In this document: positions 1 to 13,510 of the stretch, piece after piece
How positions within the stretch are numbered: the first letter of the stretch is position 1
Layout: every line of letters starts with the position of its first letter
Assembly (NCBI GenBank): GCA_026419785.1
Contig: JAODTK010005565.1
Location: forward strand, 1 to 64,000
Length of the DNA: 64,000 nt
Direction of reading: 5' to 3'
Source: Sclerodactyla briareus
Lineage: Eukaryota > Echinodermata > Holothuroidea > Dendrochirotida > Sclerodactylidae
The notes under the pieces: generated by a model
The model's input: only the letters and a program-made list of their open reading frames with translations
Databases searched by the model: none
What the model was told of the DNA's origin: nothing
Translations under genes and position numbers: made by a program

Positions 1-877
1 CATTTAAAAATGAGTGTAGATTCTTAATCTATTTCCTCCCCTCTTGTGTGTGTTTGTTTCTCTTATTCTAGTGCTGTTGATGGTGTTGTGTTTGTTGTGT
101 TTTTTTTTATCTCTCTTTCTAGGGCTGGGTGGCCAGACCCTAGTATAAGTATTTAAACTTTTTCTGGTCTCCTTTATTTTTCAATGTTTATATCAAAACT
201 AACTCGATTTATCAAGCTTACATTTGTTTGTTTATTATGATATATTCAATTATATTATGTGTAATATTTATGTTACTGAAATGATGAATGAATGAATGAA
301 ATGATGAATGAATGGAAGAATGAATGAATGAATTGTTTGAGAGGGGCAGGGGTAGGAGGAGCTTCACAGAGGGGGGTTGATCCACAGACAGCCCGACGTC
401 TTGATGGGGAACTTCATCCGTACTTTCATGTAAGGAAAAGGCGGGGAAAGAAGGAAGAAACGAAGGAGAACGGAAAAATAAGCTGTGGGGGGGGGGGGGG
501 GTTATAATGTCGATCTAACGCCAAGTTAAAAATTGTCTTGTAAGTTTAGTGAGGAAAATAGTAGTGTACACAGGTGAGCTGTAAGCATTATTTTACAGGC
601 CGTTCTGAGCAGAGTAACCAAGCTCAATTTTTTCAGCTCAATTGACTGAATTGACTCAATGACTGAATATTCTTGCAAACCTCCAGTTCCTTCGCAGTAT
701 ATTCTTGGATACCAATGCTAACTAGCAAAAATGGTTCGGGCGTGTTAAACTCCAGACGTATAGATCCCCGCATCTCTTATTCAAGAAATTTGGTGAACAT
801 GAAACGGACAATATTGTGGAAAAGAAGACCATTTCTAAGACTTGTGAAGCGACAAAACGTGTACAGGTAAATGGATC
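1..877. other. Gene-free stretch with microsatellite and purine/poly-G tract
   Basis: No supportable gene is present. The stretch contains an ATGA/GAAT microsatellite at about 280-331, a purine-rich run at about 433-486 and a poly(G) run at about 487-501. The short open frames here overlap on both strands and show no family motif. Confidence 0.6.
280..331. repeat. (ATGA)n/(GAAT)n microsatellite
   Basis: Tetranucleotide repeats of ATGA are interrupted by a few substitutions, with about a dozen units in all. Confidence 0.8.
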
Positions 878-3373
878 ATTATATCCCGGCAACACTGTAA
901 GTGTTTCGGGGATATTATGGTTTGGCCGTGTGCCCGCCGGGTCTCCGCCGCCGCGCCGCCAAGCTCCGCCGCCGCCGCCGCCGGAAACTTTATGCGTTAG
1001 CGCTCTCATTCTTTAAAACGTTATCCGATTGACCCAAAACTTGGTACAAATGTCTGTATGAGTAAAAATCTCGGATAAGTTCGAAAATGGGCTATATCGT
1101 ATATTTGGTGCCCTCTATTTTGCAGTTTTTCGACAAATTTTCAAGTTCGTGCGATTACAAGACGAAAGTTGGTGGTTGTGGGGTGTTTGGAGCCGAAAAA
1201 CATGGCGACAATTTCAAGGCATCCAGGGTAAGTTTGCATTTCTTTGGACAGAGCTTAATTATAGCTATGTATATGTGATATTTCAACACGTCATTGGATT
1301 TTCTTGAAAATTGTGGGTTGAATAGGGCAAACTATCGTGCCGATGGAATTTTCCTAATGAGGCCCGAGGTCAATGGAGGTCATCTTGACATGACTAATTT
1401 GCATAATAGTTGGCCCAATTAGCAAATAGGCAAAATTTATAAAACTTTGTTGGATTCTCACGAAACTTTGGTGAGTAGGACCTTCTAACACCCCTGTCCC
1501 GATAAATTATTCAATTGCGTTAAATCACTGAAGGCAGTATGTGTTTTCATTTACATATTCGTTAGCATAATTAGAATAATTAAGCAAATGAGTTTCTCAA
1601 CTTTTAGGGATTTTGACGAAACTTTGTGAAGGATCTACTACCGTCCTGATTAATTATTCAATAGCATCCAAGATCACTGAGGGTACATTTGTGGGACTAA
1701 TTTGCCTATTAGTTGTCCTGATCAGTCAAAATGATGAGTTTAATACGTTTTTTCGCATAACATTGGACATGGTTCATGGAATGCAAATATGCTCTAGGAG
1801 TGGATGCATCACTGGGTGTAAAAAAAAAAAAAAAACAAATTTTCACAAAATTGCCATGTCATCAATCATTAAAGGGCACTTAGGGGTCAAAACTGATTTT
1901 CGTACTTTTTCGGCAATACACTGGGTGTGTTTCATCAGAATGCAAACTGCTCCAGAGTGGCTGTTATCACTGGAGAGGTACCACTCTCTAAAAATGTCAT
2001 AACAAAAATTTTTAGAGGTCATGTTCGGGGTCACTTAGGGGTCCAAAAACTGTTTTTTGGCTATATCCGGAGATTGATTCGCGAAGGCTGGATGGTTCAC
2101 CATTGTGATATGACTGTTGACCTTCATGGTGTGAAAACCCTCGGACCTGATTTGACCTCTGTCGGGTGGTCATGTTGTTAAGGTCGAATCTTGAAAATAA
2201 ATTGCTTATTTAATGAGTTACGGGCAAAAAAATAGAACTTGGTTATTTTTGGATTGTTCATACGCTTTTGTGTGCTTTATGGGGGAACCAAACTCCCGCT
2301 TCGATCGATCGACACTTACTTTGGTAGTTTACAAGGGGTCAGTTTCATTTTAAACACCTTTTTCCCGCAATACATTGGACATGTTCATTGGTTTGCAATA
2401 TCTTCTAGGAGTGGAATTGTTACCCTCCAGTGATGCATCCACTCCTAGAATCATATTGCATTCGCCATGAAAACATGTCCATGTTTAAATTGCGAAAAAT
2501 ATTAAACCATCCTTTTGGACTGATCAGGACAACAATATGCAAATTAGTCCCACAAATTTACCCAGTGATCTTGATGCTATTGAATAATTTTATCAGGACT
2601 GTATGTAGGGTCCTATTCACGAAAGTTTCCTCAAAATCCCTAAAGGTTGAGAAGATAATTGCATTGATTATTCTAACTATGCTAACTAATATGTAAATTA
2701 AACACACATAATAACCTTCAGGATTTCACCGCATTGAATACATTTAGTCGGGACTGTTAGAAGTCCTACTCTCTCAACCAATTTTTTCGTGAGAATCCAA
2801 CAAGGTTATTAAATTGCCTAATTGCTAATTGGCCACATTATGCAAATTAGGTCATGCAAGATGACCTCCAGGACCTCGGCCACATTAGGAAAATTTCATC
2901 GTCACTGATAGGTTTGCCCTATTCACCAAGTTTTCTGAAAATCCAACTGAGTTTGATATATCACAACTTATGCTTAATTGGCCTCCTGATGGCCAAAGAA
3001 ATTCAAACTTGGCCTCGGATGACTTGAATTGTCGCCCACGTTTTTTCGGCTCTCAACCACTACCCATCAACCCCACGTTTCGTGTACAAATCGCACGAAC
3101 TTGACAATTTTTGCGAACAAAACTGCAAAATAGAGGCAAAAAATATATATAGCATTATTCGAACGGTATCCGAAGATTTTACTCATACGGACTTGTGTAC
3201 AATGTTTGGTCGGATCGGATAAAGTGGTTAAAGAATGAGAGAGCATAACGAACCTAAGTTTCCGGCGGCGGCGGCGGCGGAGCGGCGGAGGCCGGGCGGG
3301 AGGAGACGGAGGGCACACGGCCAAAACCATTGTAATATCCCCGAACCACTTACAGTGTTGCGGGGATATAATA
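878..3373. mobile_element. Large inverted-repeat (foldback-type) element
   Basis: The first 1.2 kb reappears as a diverged reverse complement in the last 1.2 kb, with the axis near 2125. Paired landmarks are ATATCCCGGCAACACTGTAA at 881 with its complement ending at 3370, GCC/GGC-rich blocks at 938-985 and 3260-3310, the CCGTATGAGTAAAATC region, the AAACTTTGTTGGATTCTCACG region, and CAAGATCACTG at about 1669 with CAGTGATCTTG at about 2563. The middle holds further copies of a GCAATACATTGGACATG unit in both orientations, including a small palindrome centred near 2428. Each terminus can form an 8-bp hairpin (TATCCCCG/CGGGGATA). No transposase frame is visible, so this is probably a non-autonomous foldback element. 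Target-site duplications were not resolved. Confidence 0.8.
3260..3373 (+). repeat. Element terminus: GGC-rich block plus terminal hairpin
   Basis: A CGGCGG-rich block is followed by CCAAAACCAT and a hairpin, TATCCCCG...CGGGGATA, whose loop contains TTACAGTG. The same arrangement occurs inverted at 878-985 and in a related form at 60110-60212, so it is a family-defining end rather than chance. Confidence 0.75.
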
Positions 3374-6010
3374 GGACTATGTGTCAACGAAAGGTCGTGC
3401 GGGGGTGGCTGGTGAGGTCAGCTGCACATGATTCGTGATCGTCAACTTCACTACCTTTGGCATATGGCGCGCCTCCAGGTGGACGATCCCGTCCACCAGT
3501 TTTGTCTTCACGTGAGAAACATTGGTCAGGGCTGTCCGCATGGGCGGTCAAGTAGCTGATGGGTTGCGAACTGCGCGGGGGTACCTCGGAGAGGGGGGAG
3601 GGACAGGCTCACGCCTGTCACTTTGCTCAGAGGATGGTGGGCTGATTGAAGCGGCGGGTGGATGAGATAAGTGCCTTCCAGGCATGCGCTCTCATGATTG
3701 ATTTTGTATTGGGCAGAATGAATCGTGAAATTTTTAATGTATGGAATGAAGTTCAGTTCTGTCAGGAGGAAACAGTTAAACGGTGCCCCGGGCTAGTGCG
3801 CGTGAGTTTTTTTCTCCATGATAATAAAAGTAAAACTGTTGCTGTTTGCTTCAAAATGGGGGGATAAAACACTATTCGCGCCTCCTACCAAGTACCTGAA
3901 GAAAGACACAAGCTTCGAATCTGTCGACCTGCGGTATTCCACGCCATGAAGCGACAAAGGGGAAACTTTTGCTTTCTCAACTAAAATCCCATCACTTTCT
4001 CCGTTATGTAAGCGGCGCCGAGACGTCGATAAAATTATCGTACCGCGTTCATCGCACAAGTAGTGAACCACTCCTATCGACGATATCGTACGGTATCGTA
4101 TCGCACAAGTCAGAACAGCGCTTTACGTTCGAAAAAGATTTGATGGGCTTTTAAAAATTTGAAATATAAGGTCCAGAAATTATTTCAATATAGTTATGAT
4201 TTGGCTCGAAGTCACTTAATTAGCTTAGAACATAATTTTGAAATTGATGTTCTTTGGTAGGCGTCAGGACTGGCCTTAATTCACGAAAATAAGAACTGCT
4301 CGGTGGCGCAATATTTTTTTTTTGACGTTCGTAGTTGGCAGAAGAAATCATAACCTCATGGTTTTCAAGTAAATTAAAACATTTCAGTGTGTTGATCAGT
4401 GGGTTCCGTTATAAGACCTCTGGACTTACAGGCTTACAGGGGTCAAGTAAAGTTCACGATCGGTACAGGCGACTTTAGATATTTATCCATTACCACCTTT
4501 AACTCAATTGTTGACTGTCATTAACCTTAGTCGAAATGATAGGCACCAATTGGAAATTGTTCCACGCGTGGTTAAATGACCATGGAATGACACTCCAACA
4601 TGCCAGCCCAATCCGGACGTGTTGGTGTTGGCGAGTTCATTATTCTGCTACTCGTCTGGTAAAATTAGATTTTAGATTTCACTGAAAAATGGCGCCAAGG
4701 GGATCACACGCATAGGTGTTCTTTTATTCATTGACCGTGTGTTGTGTGTGTATGTGTGTGGTGGTGTGCGGGGATTGGGACGTACTGACCTGTAGGCACG
4801 TCAAGTGAAGCATGTCTGGTTCTATCATGCCAAGTTCATACTTGCGACTAGTACGATATGTTCCCAAAGTGATAATGACCTCTTCTCGATACTTGGTTTT
4901 TTTTTATTCTGCACACGGCGAGTCAAAGAATGCCTAGCTGGGATAAGTATAGGTTCCCCATGAGTATGAGCCCTGATCATTGTATTGCTTTTAAAGAAGG
5001 CGAGTGTCATCGAATACGTAACCATACATATGAAAAGGGGTTTCGAACTGGTGGTTTCGAATTCGGATAACACTACCATTTCACTGTTGGATTGGCATCA
5101 GTATTTGAATTGACCTAGTTCTATGTTGTTTTGGCGTTCGATATGTATCTTATATATAACATGTATTGTGGTCACAGCAATATAAATATACTGCATTAAT
5201 AATTACCGGGTTTGAATATAGCAATGTATTTGTGATACCTACTGCTCCTTTTTCAGTTATTTAATGGTTCCTGCATTCGATTGACTAAGCAGTCTATGGG
5301 CCTTTAATATGCAGCAGTTCTGCTACAGATAGCATTTACACTCTGGCTGACCATTCCATGGTCAGACAACTTGCCTAGGTAGGGCTCCTTGTAGCACTTG
5401 ACTCGCGGCCTTCCCGCATTGTATGCATATAAATGGAAGCAATATTAACCAGATTACTAATTGACCATGTATTTGAGCTGCCAGGTTTGTCCAGCCAGTG
5501 ACCTCCCTTGGTGTTATGTGTTTAGATTGACCTGTTATAGCTCCGTCGCTTCCTGTTGGCTATCTGGGCTTGGACCCGGGGTACCTGCGTTTCCTTATAT
5601 CTCCGCAACGGGCCTACCTTTTATGTGTTGTACTTTGAGCAAACAGCTGGACCGAGTGCATGATGTGTGGTTACTTGGTTTTTCACCAGTCTATGTGTTC
5701 TTACATTTGTCATCAAGTGAATCAGGTAGCCTTGTGAGTGACCCTGTCCCAAGTTATCGGTTGTATAGTATTATCACTGTGCAACTGTTAGGTATAATTT
5801 GAATGGCAGTATAGTTACCTCTGGAGTTATTAATTTCTATATTTGTATAAATGTCTGTACATGCCTAGTCGCATGGGGAGTGGGGCCCTTGTGGGTTTTA
5901 TTTGCACAAAATCCGGGATCATGTAGCGGCGAAGCCTAAATGCTCGGAGTTTACTATTTTTTGAAAGTCAATGGCCATGTCAATATGACTGGATTTTTAT
6001 TCCTGACGAA
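3374..6010. other. Gene-free anonymous DNA
   Basis: No coding region with family motifs is visible. A short GT-rich stretch lies at about 4738-4770. Around 4024-4110 an ATCGTACCG/CGTATCG motif is partly repeated (near-duplicate half-units ending in CGCACAAGT). Confidence 0.5.
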
Positions 6011-6660
6011 AGTCAGAAGTCAGAGGAATCTAGCAGTCATGACAGTGTGTATGTGTGTGTGTGTGTGTGCGTGTGGTGAGGGTGATGTGTGGCGTGTGAA
6101 CACCGAACCTTGTTAACACAATACACTCAACCCGCTGGATGGTTTCAAGTCCTTACCTCGTATAGTGGTCCCCATAAAATAATGAGTAAAGATTCCCTAT
6201 TCATTTGGGGGTCAGGTTCGAAGGTTCCATTAGGTCAAGAGAGGTCAAAGTTTGAAAATTTGTAACACGATGAGGTCAGATGCCTGGTATCGACCAGGTG
6301 AAGTTCCCACTTTCGGTATGCAGGTTCTTTTGAGGAGAACAGGAACCTTTGTTCATGTTGTAATTCGGGGGGCAGATTCGGAAAAAAATTAGGAAAGGGA
6401 TTAGAATTGATAACTGGCAAATGTTAGACTCGCTAACACGTAACTGACTCCACCTGGAGAGATGAAGTCATAACTTGGTATGTGAATTCCCCTAAGAGAA
6501 CATGTCCCATATGTTTGGGTGGGTCAGATTGAAGTCATCTCAGGTCGAGGAAGGTCAAGGTCTGATTATCTTGTTAAAACGATAAGTTCAAATTTGAGTA
6601 GCAGCTTTCTAATGGGAAGTAAAGAACCCTATCGTTTTTAGTGAGCCTGGGCAATTTTTT
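6010..6660 (+). repeat. AGGTCA-rich dispersed repeat, copy 1
   Basis: The block starts with a conserved lead GAGGAATCTAGCAGTCATGACA followed by a (TG)n run. It continues with segments containing CCATAAAATAATGAGTAAAG, GGTCAGGTTCGAAGG, GAGAGGTCAAAGTTTGAAAA and a second half-unit with CCCTAAGAGAACATG. The same order of words occurs at 17140-17830 and 43600-45120. It is non-coding. Confidence 0.65.
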
Positions 6661-9288
6661 CGGGAAATGGGGAAAGTGTGAGTAAGTATAGTCTCGGCCT
6701 AACTCCAGCTGTTAACAAAGACCTCAACTGCGTGGATTGTAGCTCATACGTGTAGGCCCTATGTGGGTTTACCATATATAATAAGATACATGCAGGCCGC
6801 GGTCTACGGGGGGGGGGGGGGCTTTGGGGCTCAAAAACCTTTAGGGGCCCCCCCGCACTCACCAAAAAATGTGCCACCCCCCCCTGTAGAACCGCCCTGC
6901 AGGTAGTAGATAAATAAAATCAGGACTGAAATTGGTCAGTGTTCGTAATACTAGTAAGGAATCTGGGGCTTAGTTGTATTTGAGATTTGTCAATCCACGG
7001 TCAAAAGTTGTGGTAGGTAATTTCAAGTGGAAGCCGGCCATGGTTTGATCCCGACCAGCAATCTCACTGTAGAGCCTCCCTCTCTGCTCACTCCGCGCGG
7101 GCACATATCTTGCGAATGCCTCACGTGACCCCCGGTTAAATGCGTCACCACTGGAGTACCGGTATGTAATCAAATAAACCATTCTCATTTGCTTTCTCCG
7201 AGTAATTCCATGGTTTAATGGCCTCAACTGCAACATGTGCGTTGAAGGATGTGACATAGACACTGTGCTTTAGAATATCTCCCGAAATATATACCACGCA
7301 GGTACTCCTGACTGGTTTTACCGTGTAGCTCGTGCTTTCGAGCAGCGCACACCCATGCTATTTGCGTTAGGCACTATCGCAGAAACCCATGTGGAATCAT
7401 ATTGATATAGTTTTTTATATAAAAAAATCACGATAATGGAGAAATTGCAGAAACGAAAATCTATATTTCAAGGTGGCGAACAGGAAGGATAGACGCGCCT
7501 GAAGATGACCGTTTCCGGTCATCTGGAGAGTTTAAGAAAAAAAAAATCAAATTTCCTGCCTACGCTTTCCAACCTAGGATGGCCGCCCCGACTTAGTAAG
7601 TATCTACCAATTATTCACCAACATTGGAGAACCTACTCTGCTCTGTTAGCCCCCTCCCTAAAACATGGGACTGCTATAGACCTCTGATACATGATCCTAC
7701 TTTATCTTGTAGCATGTGGAATTGACCATGCTCAGCTTCTTCAAGTCAGGTATCGTCAAAAAAACACTTCGCCTTTGCAAGGGCGGCGATCATGGGGCGG
7801 GGGGGGGGGGGACATGCGTACTTTGGGGTTTCTGTTCAATTATCAATGAAAAAAGGGTCCTCCTTCAACTCTAACGTTTGCATAAGGCTGGCTTCACCAG
7901 CTTGGTTTGTTGCTCCTTTATTGGAGGTTGTCGATTTCGGGGGGACGTTAGTTGTATGAAATTAAACAAACAAAACTAACATTACAAATCGCTAACTTGA
8001 GGTGAAGGGGGTGGCTTCGGGGACGGGAGGGATTCGGGATATGATGTTTTATTTTATTATGGGTGCGACCACTTGCTGATAGTTGGGAGCCGGGCAAATA
8101 CTATCACTATGAGGCACACGGTGCGGCAGGCGAGAAATTCAGCCAGGAAAACGCCAAAGAGTGCGTTGTCAAAAAGACAGGATTCAAAAATCAAGGGAAG
8201 GAAAGGCAAGTCCAAATACGCCCTTGGATGTTCGAGGGAAATTCCTTAAAAGTGTACAATTTTTTACCCTGTCGGGCCCAATTTTGGGTCTGTCGACAAA
8301 AGAGGGAAGGGTAGTCGGGAGGAAAGGTGAAGAGAGCGAAATGGGGAAGGAAAGGGAAAGTGAATAGAGAAAGGAGAATAGGAGGGCTTCTTTATCGGTC
8401 ATTCGATTTCAGTTTCTCCATTGATTAAACTTTATTTACCAATCCAATTACCCAGGGCAACGGCACCCGACCTTGTCGAACAATTCACTAGTATTAGCGT
8501 ACTATTGCCCAGGACAATATACGGAGTAAACGTTTGACTTTAACCATTTCCGCAACAGGAATATTCCTAGCGTCAATATCTTGAGCGATGGTACGTTAGT
8601 GTAACTCCAAAACCACCGTTACGCGATACACCACATTCGTACGAGGTCAAAGTAGCACTTTAATTACAGGAATTCGAAGGCATAAAGCAGGCGATATTTC
8701 TGATTAAATAACCCAATGGAATTGATGAGCGACCCACGCAGAGGCTGGTATGCGAATCACAAACGGTTAAGGATGCAGATTGGGTATTACAACCAGTGAA
8801 ATGTCAGTGGTCACCACTAGTGCGGAAAAACTTTGTAGTAGCAGAATATTGTTATTAACCGGGGGATGATAATGATTGGAATAGGAAACCGCCATCGACC
8901 ACCGCTCTGTCGCCTACTAGTGAGAGGCTGGTGATTGGCTGTAGCTGACCCTTCATGCACCTCCCACCTGTCACTGATATAAGGTAATACATAGGTTATC
9001 GCTGGGTTGATGCATTACACCCAGTAAATTCTTATACTACTGGGGTGACGGTGGTATCCGTTTTTAGCGAGAGTCCAAATACCGTAAGGCAAAAAGTAGG
9101 AATTACACTGGTCACAGGGGTCGTTTTGTAAACATGGCACAAAGAATGTGATCTGGCGAATAAAGTAATAATTCATGGGATTAAATATAGATTCGAATTG
9201 AAGTGAAAACAAGCCAAGCGAAAAAAAAGAGAGAGTGGGGGCCGTTATGACACCCTCAATGTGAGAACCATGACAAAGTTGGCTTGTC
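6661..9288. other. Gene-free anonymous DNA with small repeats
   Basis: No supportable gene is present. It holds the MITE-like unit at 6788-6904, a poly(G) run near 7798-7812 and a purine-rich tract at about 8293-8392. The small frames in the purine tract overlap on opposite strands and reflect composition. Confidence 0.5.
6788..6904. mobile_element. Short inverted-repeat MITE-like unit
   Basis: The left end GCAGGCCGCGGTCTACGGGG and the right end (reverse complement GCAGGGCGGTTCTACAGGGG) form imperfect terminal inverted repeats about 20 bp long around a G/C homopolymer core. I could not identify a target-site duplication, so the superfamily is unassigned. Confidence 0.5.
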
Positions 9289-9449
9289 GCAAGGGCGCAG
9301 CCACTTAGGGGGGTCAAACTTTGGGAAGACCTCCAATACATAATGATTTTTTTTCACACACAAAATGTTCACATACTTCACATCAAACCCCCAAGTACTC
9401 TTGATCCTCCCCCACCCCCAATTTTTAGACAAGTGGCTGCGCCCTTGCT
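9289..9449. mobile_element. MITE with perfect 18-bp terminal inverted repeats
   Basis: GCAAGGGCGCAGCCACTT at 9289-9306 is matched exactly by its reverse complement at 9432-9449. The internal 125 bp is A/T- and C-rich with no transposase. The overlapping minus-strand frames here run through the element and are not genes. Superfamily is unknown because no clear target-site duplication is visible. Confidence 0.75.
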
Positions 9450-10584
9450 TCTTAGTTCTGATGAATGGCTCTGAGAGCGACGACAACCTTACACACAAAA
9501 AAAAATGTCCGGAGTCTCTTGGCAAGCGAATACAGGGATGAATTGGCAACGTGATTGGGCTAACTTTCCCTTCCAATTCATCTTAAAACCCCCCCCCCTA
9601 ACCCTCTCCCCCGCGACCCAATATCAAATGCAGTATTGCAGGGTTTGCTGAAATTACTAGAAGGACGGGAAAAAAAAGTATTTTAAGGGCCCGAATTCGT
9701 TTCAGCACTCCCCCGGTAAATAATGTTTAACATGGCCCATGAAGGCATGTCAAGCAGTAATAACTGGGTCTTACTTTGAGTCAATGTCCTAAATCAATCT
9801 TTGCGTTAAAATATATAATAACTGCCAATCATACTGAGTCACGAACTAAACATTCTGTCCAATCTAGACCTTACGAGGATTTGGCCATGACTTCTGATCT
9901 CGTGGGGAGGGGTGGTGAAACATTATTTTATGCTTCATCTGTTAGGTTCTTTTTTCACTTATTTTTATGATTTAACATATTTATATAGTATATCTCAAAA
10001 GGACACGTAGCGGTGAGTCACTCTTAGCTGTCAACACTATTAGATTCTAGATGGATTTATGCAAACTAACACTTCAATGTTTCCTGTCTAGTATAGAGGT
10101 AATTTGGTGAATTGTAAAAGGACTTTTAGCACACTACTGTACTATAATAGTCTAGCCACATTGACTCGAGTCAAAAGTTACATAATGTTGAACCTTGAAC
10201 GTAGATTAAGGGACAAGGCTCGTGCTAGGAGCCAAACGACCAGGATAGGCCGGGTTGGCAGCCAAACGAAAAATGTTAGTACGTTGATGGCAGCACAGGT
10301 GGTTGTAAAATGCGTTTTGGAAGCTGTCGATGCTGGAGGCAAAGTTCCCGGAAATCCACAGTAAGGTGGCAACACACAGGAAAGCTTTGATGGAACACTT
10401 CAAATTGTTTAGAGCCTGATCGATCCGGTAAATGGTTGTTGTGAAACGCAATTTATCTTGTTACAGCCGACCTGATGGCGTTGAACGCATGGAATACCTC
10501 GCTATATTTTTAAGGGACTAAGAAACTGACAATCATGAAATATTCGGACAGGCGCGTATTTTGGCCGAAAATTGAGGATTTTCG

Positions 10585-10682
10585 GGTCATTACGTAATCG
10601 TTCTGAGGTCATTATAAACCTATGACCCGGATTTACGGGGGATTACGTAATCGTTCTGATCATAATAACCTATGACCCGAGG
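10585..10682 (+). repeat. Local tandem duplication of about 55 bp
   Basis: ATTACGTAATCGTTCTGA followed by CCTATGACCCG occurs twice, about 53 bp apart, with small indels between the copies. Confidence 0.7.
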
Positions 10683-10704
10683 TCATTTGACGAAAACAAG
10701 CATC

Positions 10705-10775
10705 AAAACAATAACAACAACAACAACAACAATCACAAATAACAAACAATAACAACAACAAATAACAACAAAAAC
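10705..10775. repeat. (AAC)n-rich microsatellite
   Basis: Runs of AACAACAAC alternate with ATAACAAAC-type variants. Confidence 0.75.
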
Positions 10776-13255
10776 AAGTCGGACAGCACAAATTGTCCCG
10801 ACTGCCACAGTCGTTAGGCATGCACGCACTGTGAGTGGGCGCATGCTATGCATGCATGACTGCGCTGTGTATGTACAGAGCGGGAGTCGAAGGAATTCAT
10901 TTGAATTGAATTGAATTGAATATTACCAGACATGTGAGTTTACAATACCGCATGCGGTAACAGAACGAAGTAATGTATATTGTAGGCGTGAGATTACGGT
11001 GGTTACCTGACTGAGTAGGCTAAAGTGAAGGCTCCGACCTTAGGCGTAGGGTTAGCCTAACCTTAGGCCCTCAGCTTGCCGCCTATGCCTAGCGACATAA
11101 AAATTCACATTACAATCTAAAAAAATTACGGTAACACTAGTTCGCCCCGAAGAATATAAAATACACTTGAAGAGTTGGGGGCCAACTTCGTGGGGATTAA
11201 TTATGGATGCAGTAAAAGGTTCCAAGTTATAACTATGATAACTAATAGTACATTCTATAACATGCCCATTACCTCTCTGTCGTTAGTAGCAAGGGATGGA
11301 ATCCTCGTCACATTTTGTTTCACAACGTAATATAACAAGATACCTCATCACAAAGGAGAGTCATGACATGTATGCCACCCCCCCATTTAATATTCGCACC
11401 TTTTCTCCAACCCAGCGATGACAGGTAGTTTTGTTGGAGACAGCGGATAGGTCCTTCCTACATACACGTACACTATCTGTCATATATTAATCACCCATTA
11501 CTCGCCATGGACCACCCCGCAATGAAGGTTCTAAATTCTGGTTCCGAAAACTCGGGATAACAGTAGGTTGTAAAGATAGAATTTCGTCCCGTTTTGTCCT
11601 CGGACCAAACGAGTATTAGTATTTGTAAAGTTCTGTTTGAGAATATAATAGCATACGAGTTTGGATGGGTACGCCGTGATGACGCAGAACGCGGCTGAAA
11701 GTGACCATCATGGGTAGGCCACAAGTGACTAAGAATGTTTGCCATCTCAGATCTCAGATGTTTGTCATGATCTCAGATCTACTTGGATGATTATTTAATT
11801 ACAATGGTTTACTGCCAGTGATTGACAACGTTTCTTTTATTATTGGTCACATTACAACCGTTTTCCTGAACTATCGGTCTTCTAGCTCACTTCTCCAGGG
11901 GGTACCCACAAGCCTGACATTTTGACCTTGAAGTGGGAATATACTAGGAACAGAATTCTGCTCCAAACATGTGAAATCGGCTGAACTCCTTGCTGAGAAT
12001 TACCCCCAGAAATAACCATCTTTCACCACAAAGTGTCTGTTGTTCTGGTATTTCAAGTTGATTTAAAACGAGATTGTTTCAACCTGGTGACATACTCCCG
12101 GTATCAGTATTGCTCTGGTTTGTGGTTCACTTCATTAAATTGTTGGTTGAAGTGAGAAAACTTATTTATTGTTTATAATGTTCCGATCTATTTGTGCATT
12201 CCTCAACGCTAAATACTCTTGCATTTATTCAATGTCATATTTCGCGACGCATTTTTCACGTAATGCAGTTCACACTCTGGAGAGAGTAACTAACTAACAA
12301 AACAGGTGAGTGCGACAGATGGAACAGCCGTTCTTGTTGCATCGTGACTCACCAAATAAGGGAGGTCTCGAATAACGGTGAAATTTGGGCATCGAAAAAT
12401 GTCTCACTATGACAGTAACTACCAGAATGAACGTTCGAAAGCACAATTTAGCACCAGGGAAAAGGTTTGCGATCCGAGGCAAGGAAATCCCTCCAGTACT
12501 AGCTTCAGTGGAGACTTTGTAATGAGATTTCTAATGCAGTCACAAGGTCGATGTGATGTCTCAGACCAGCGACGGCCCAAGACACTACAACAAAACAATA
12601 CCACAAAAATACTACATCCCAGTGGCTTCCTTGCTTAACATACCGCTGCTTTCTCTCATCACTGTGGCAGTTTTAGTGTGGTATTATGATGCGGCGGAAG
12701 ATGATTTTTGGCCTGTCTCAGGTCGCACTAATTAACAATTACACCCATGCAAGCTCCCAGTGAAGAGCAGGCCTACACATGGTCTGTACTTTGCAGTAGC
12801 CAATGTAGCGATATCGGGCAGACTTGTAGTGTGGGGACATTGACCTGAGGTACGAGTAAATCAGCCTTAGTCTTTATTAGTACAAGTACTATCCCATGAG
12901 TATGATACCATCTTCAAAATATCTGTGTGTAGTAAAGCCCTCGAGTGGGCGAATACGAGTATCCAGGAAATGTACTACTGGCCTACCTTACGGGCTGCGT
13001 GCGAAGTCTTATATAAGCAGGGCGGACACCTGTGAGCGGGTTTCGAATTAATTAATGGGCCGTTTGTAGACGTCCTGTGATCGTGTTAATCAAAACAGCA
13101 AGTACGCCGTGCGGCCCTTTCGGACGAACGTTAGACCTTAGGATTTGTATATTCTGTATAGGCCTATATTACAATCAAGACAGCTGCGGGGACCGGGTGG
13201 TAGTTTCAGAGGTCGGGACAGAGTGAAATTTTTTATTATGCATGGTTTGGCTAGG

Positions 13256-13510
13256 CTGTTCACCAAACCGGGCCCAAAGTTAGTGTTTTCGCACCACGGG
13301 TATTGCGTGGCACACTTATCAGGCCCTCTGGCGCCCGCGCCGACACGTAATTGCCCCCAGTCAGCGGATAGGTGGTCACAGAAGGGTGTCCTCCGTGGAC
13401 CCCCATCATATGCTGTTAAAACGATGATTTGTTTACCAAACCGAGGCCCAAAGTTAGTGTTTCCCCACCACGGGGGTTGTGTGGCCCACTTGTCCGGCAT
13501 TGTTGTCAAA
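13256..13510 (+). repeat. Direct repeat pair, offset about 173 bp
   Basis: The segment starting ACCAAACCGGGCCCAAAG at about 13262 recurs as ACCAAACCGAGGCCCAAAG at about 13435. Both continue with AGTTAGTGTTT, a CACCACGGG block, GTGGC(A/C)CACTT and TC. The open frames of about 150 residues on both strands come from this G/C-rich duplication and have no family motif. Confidence 0.7.

Larger units (their letters stand above)
9450..13255. other. Gene-free stretch with simple repeats
   Basis: No supportable gene is present. It contains the duplicated segment at 10585-10680, a CAA-rich microsatellite at about 10705-10775 and a short (GAATT)n run at about 10896-10922. Open frames of 60-90 residues occur on both strands without recognisable motifs. 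Confidence 0.5.
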
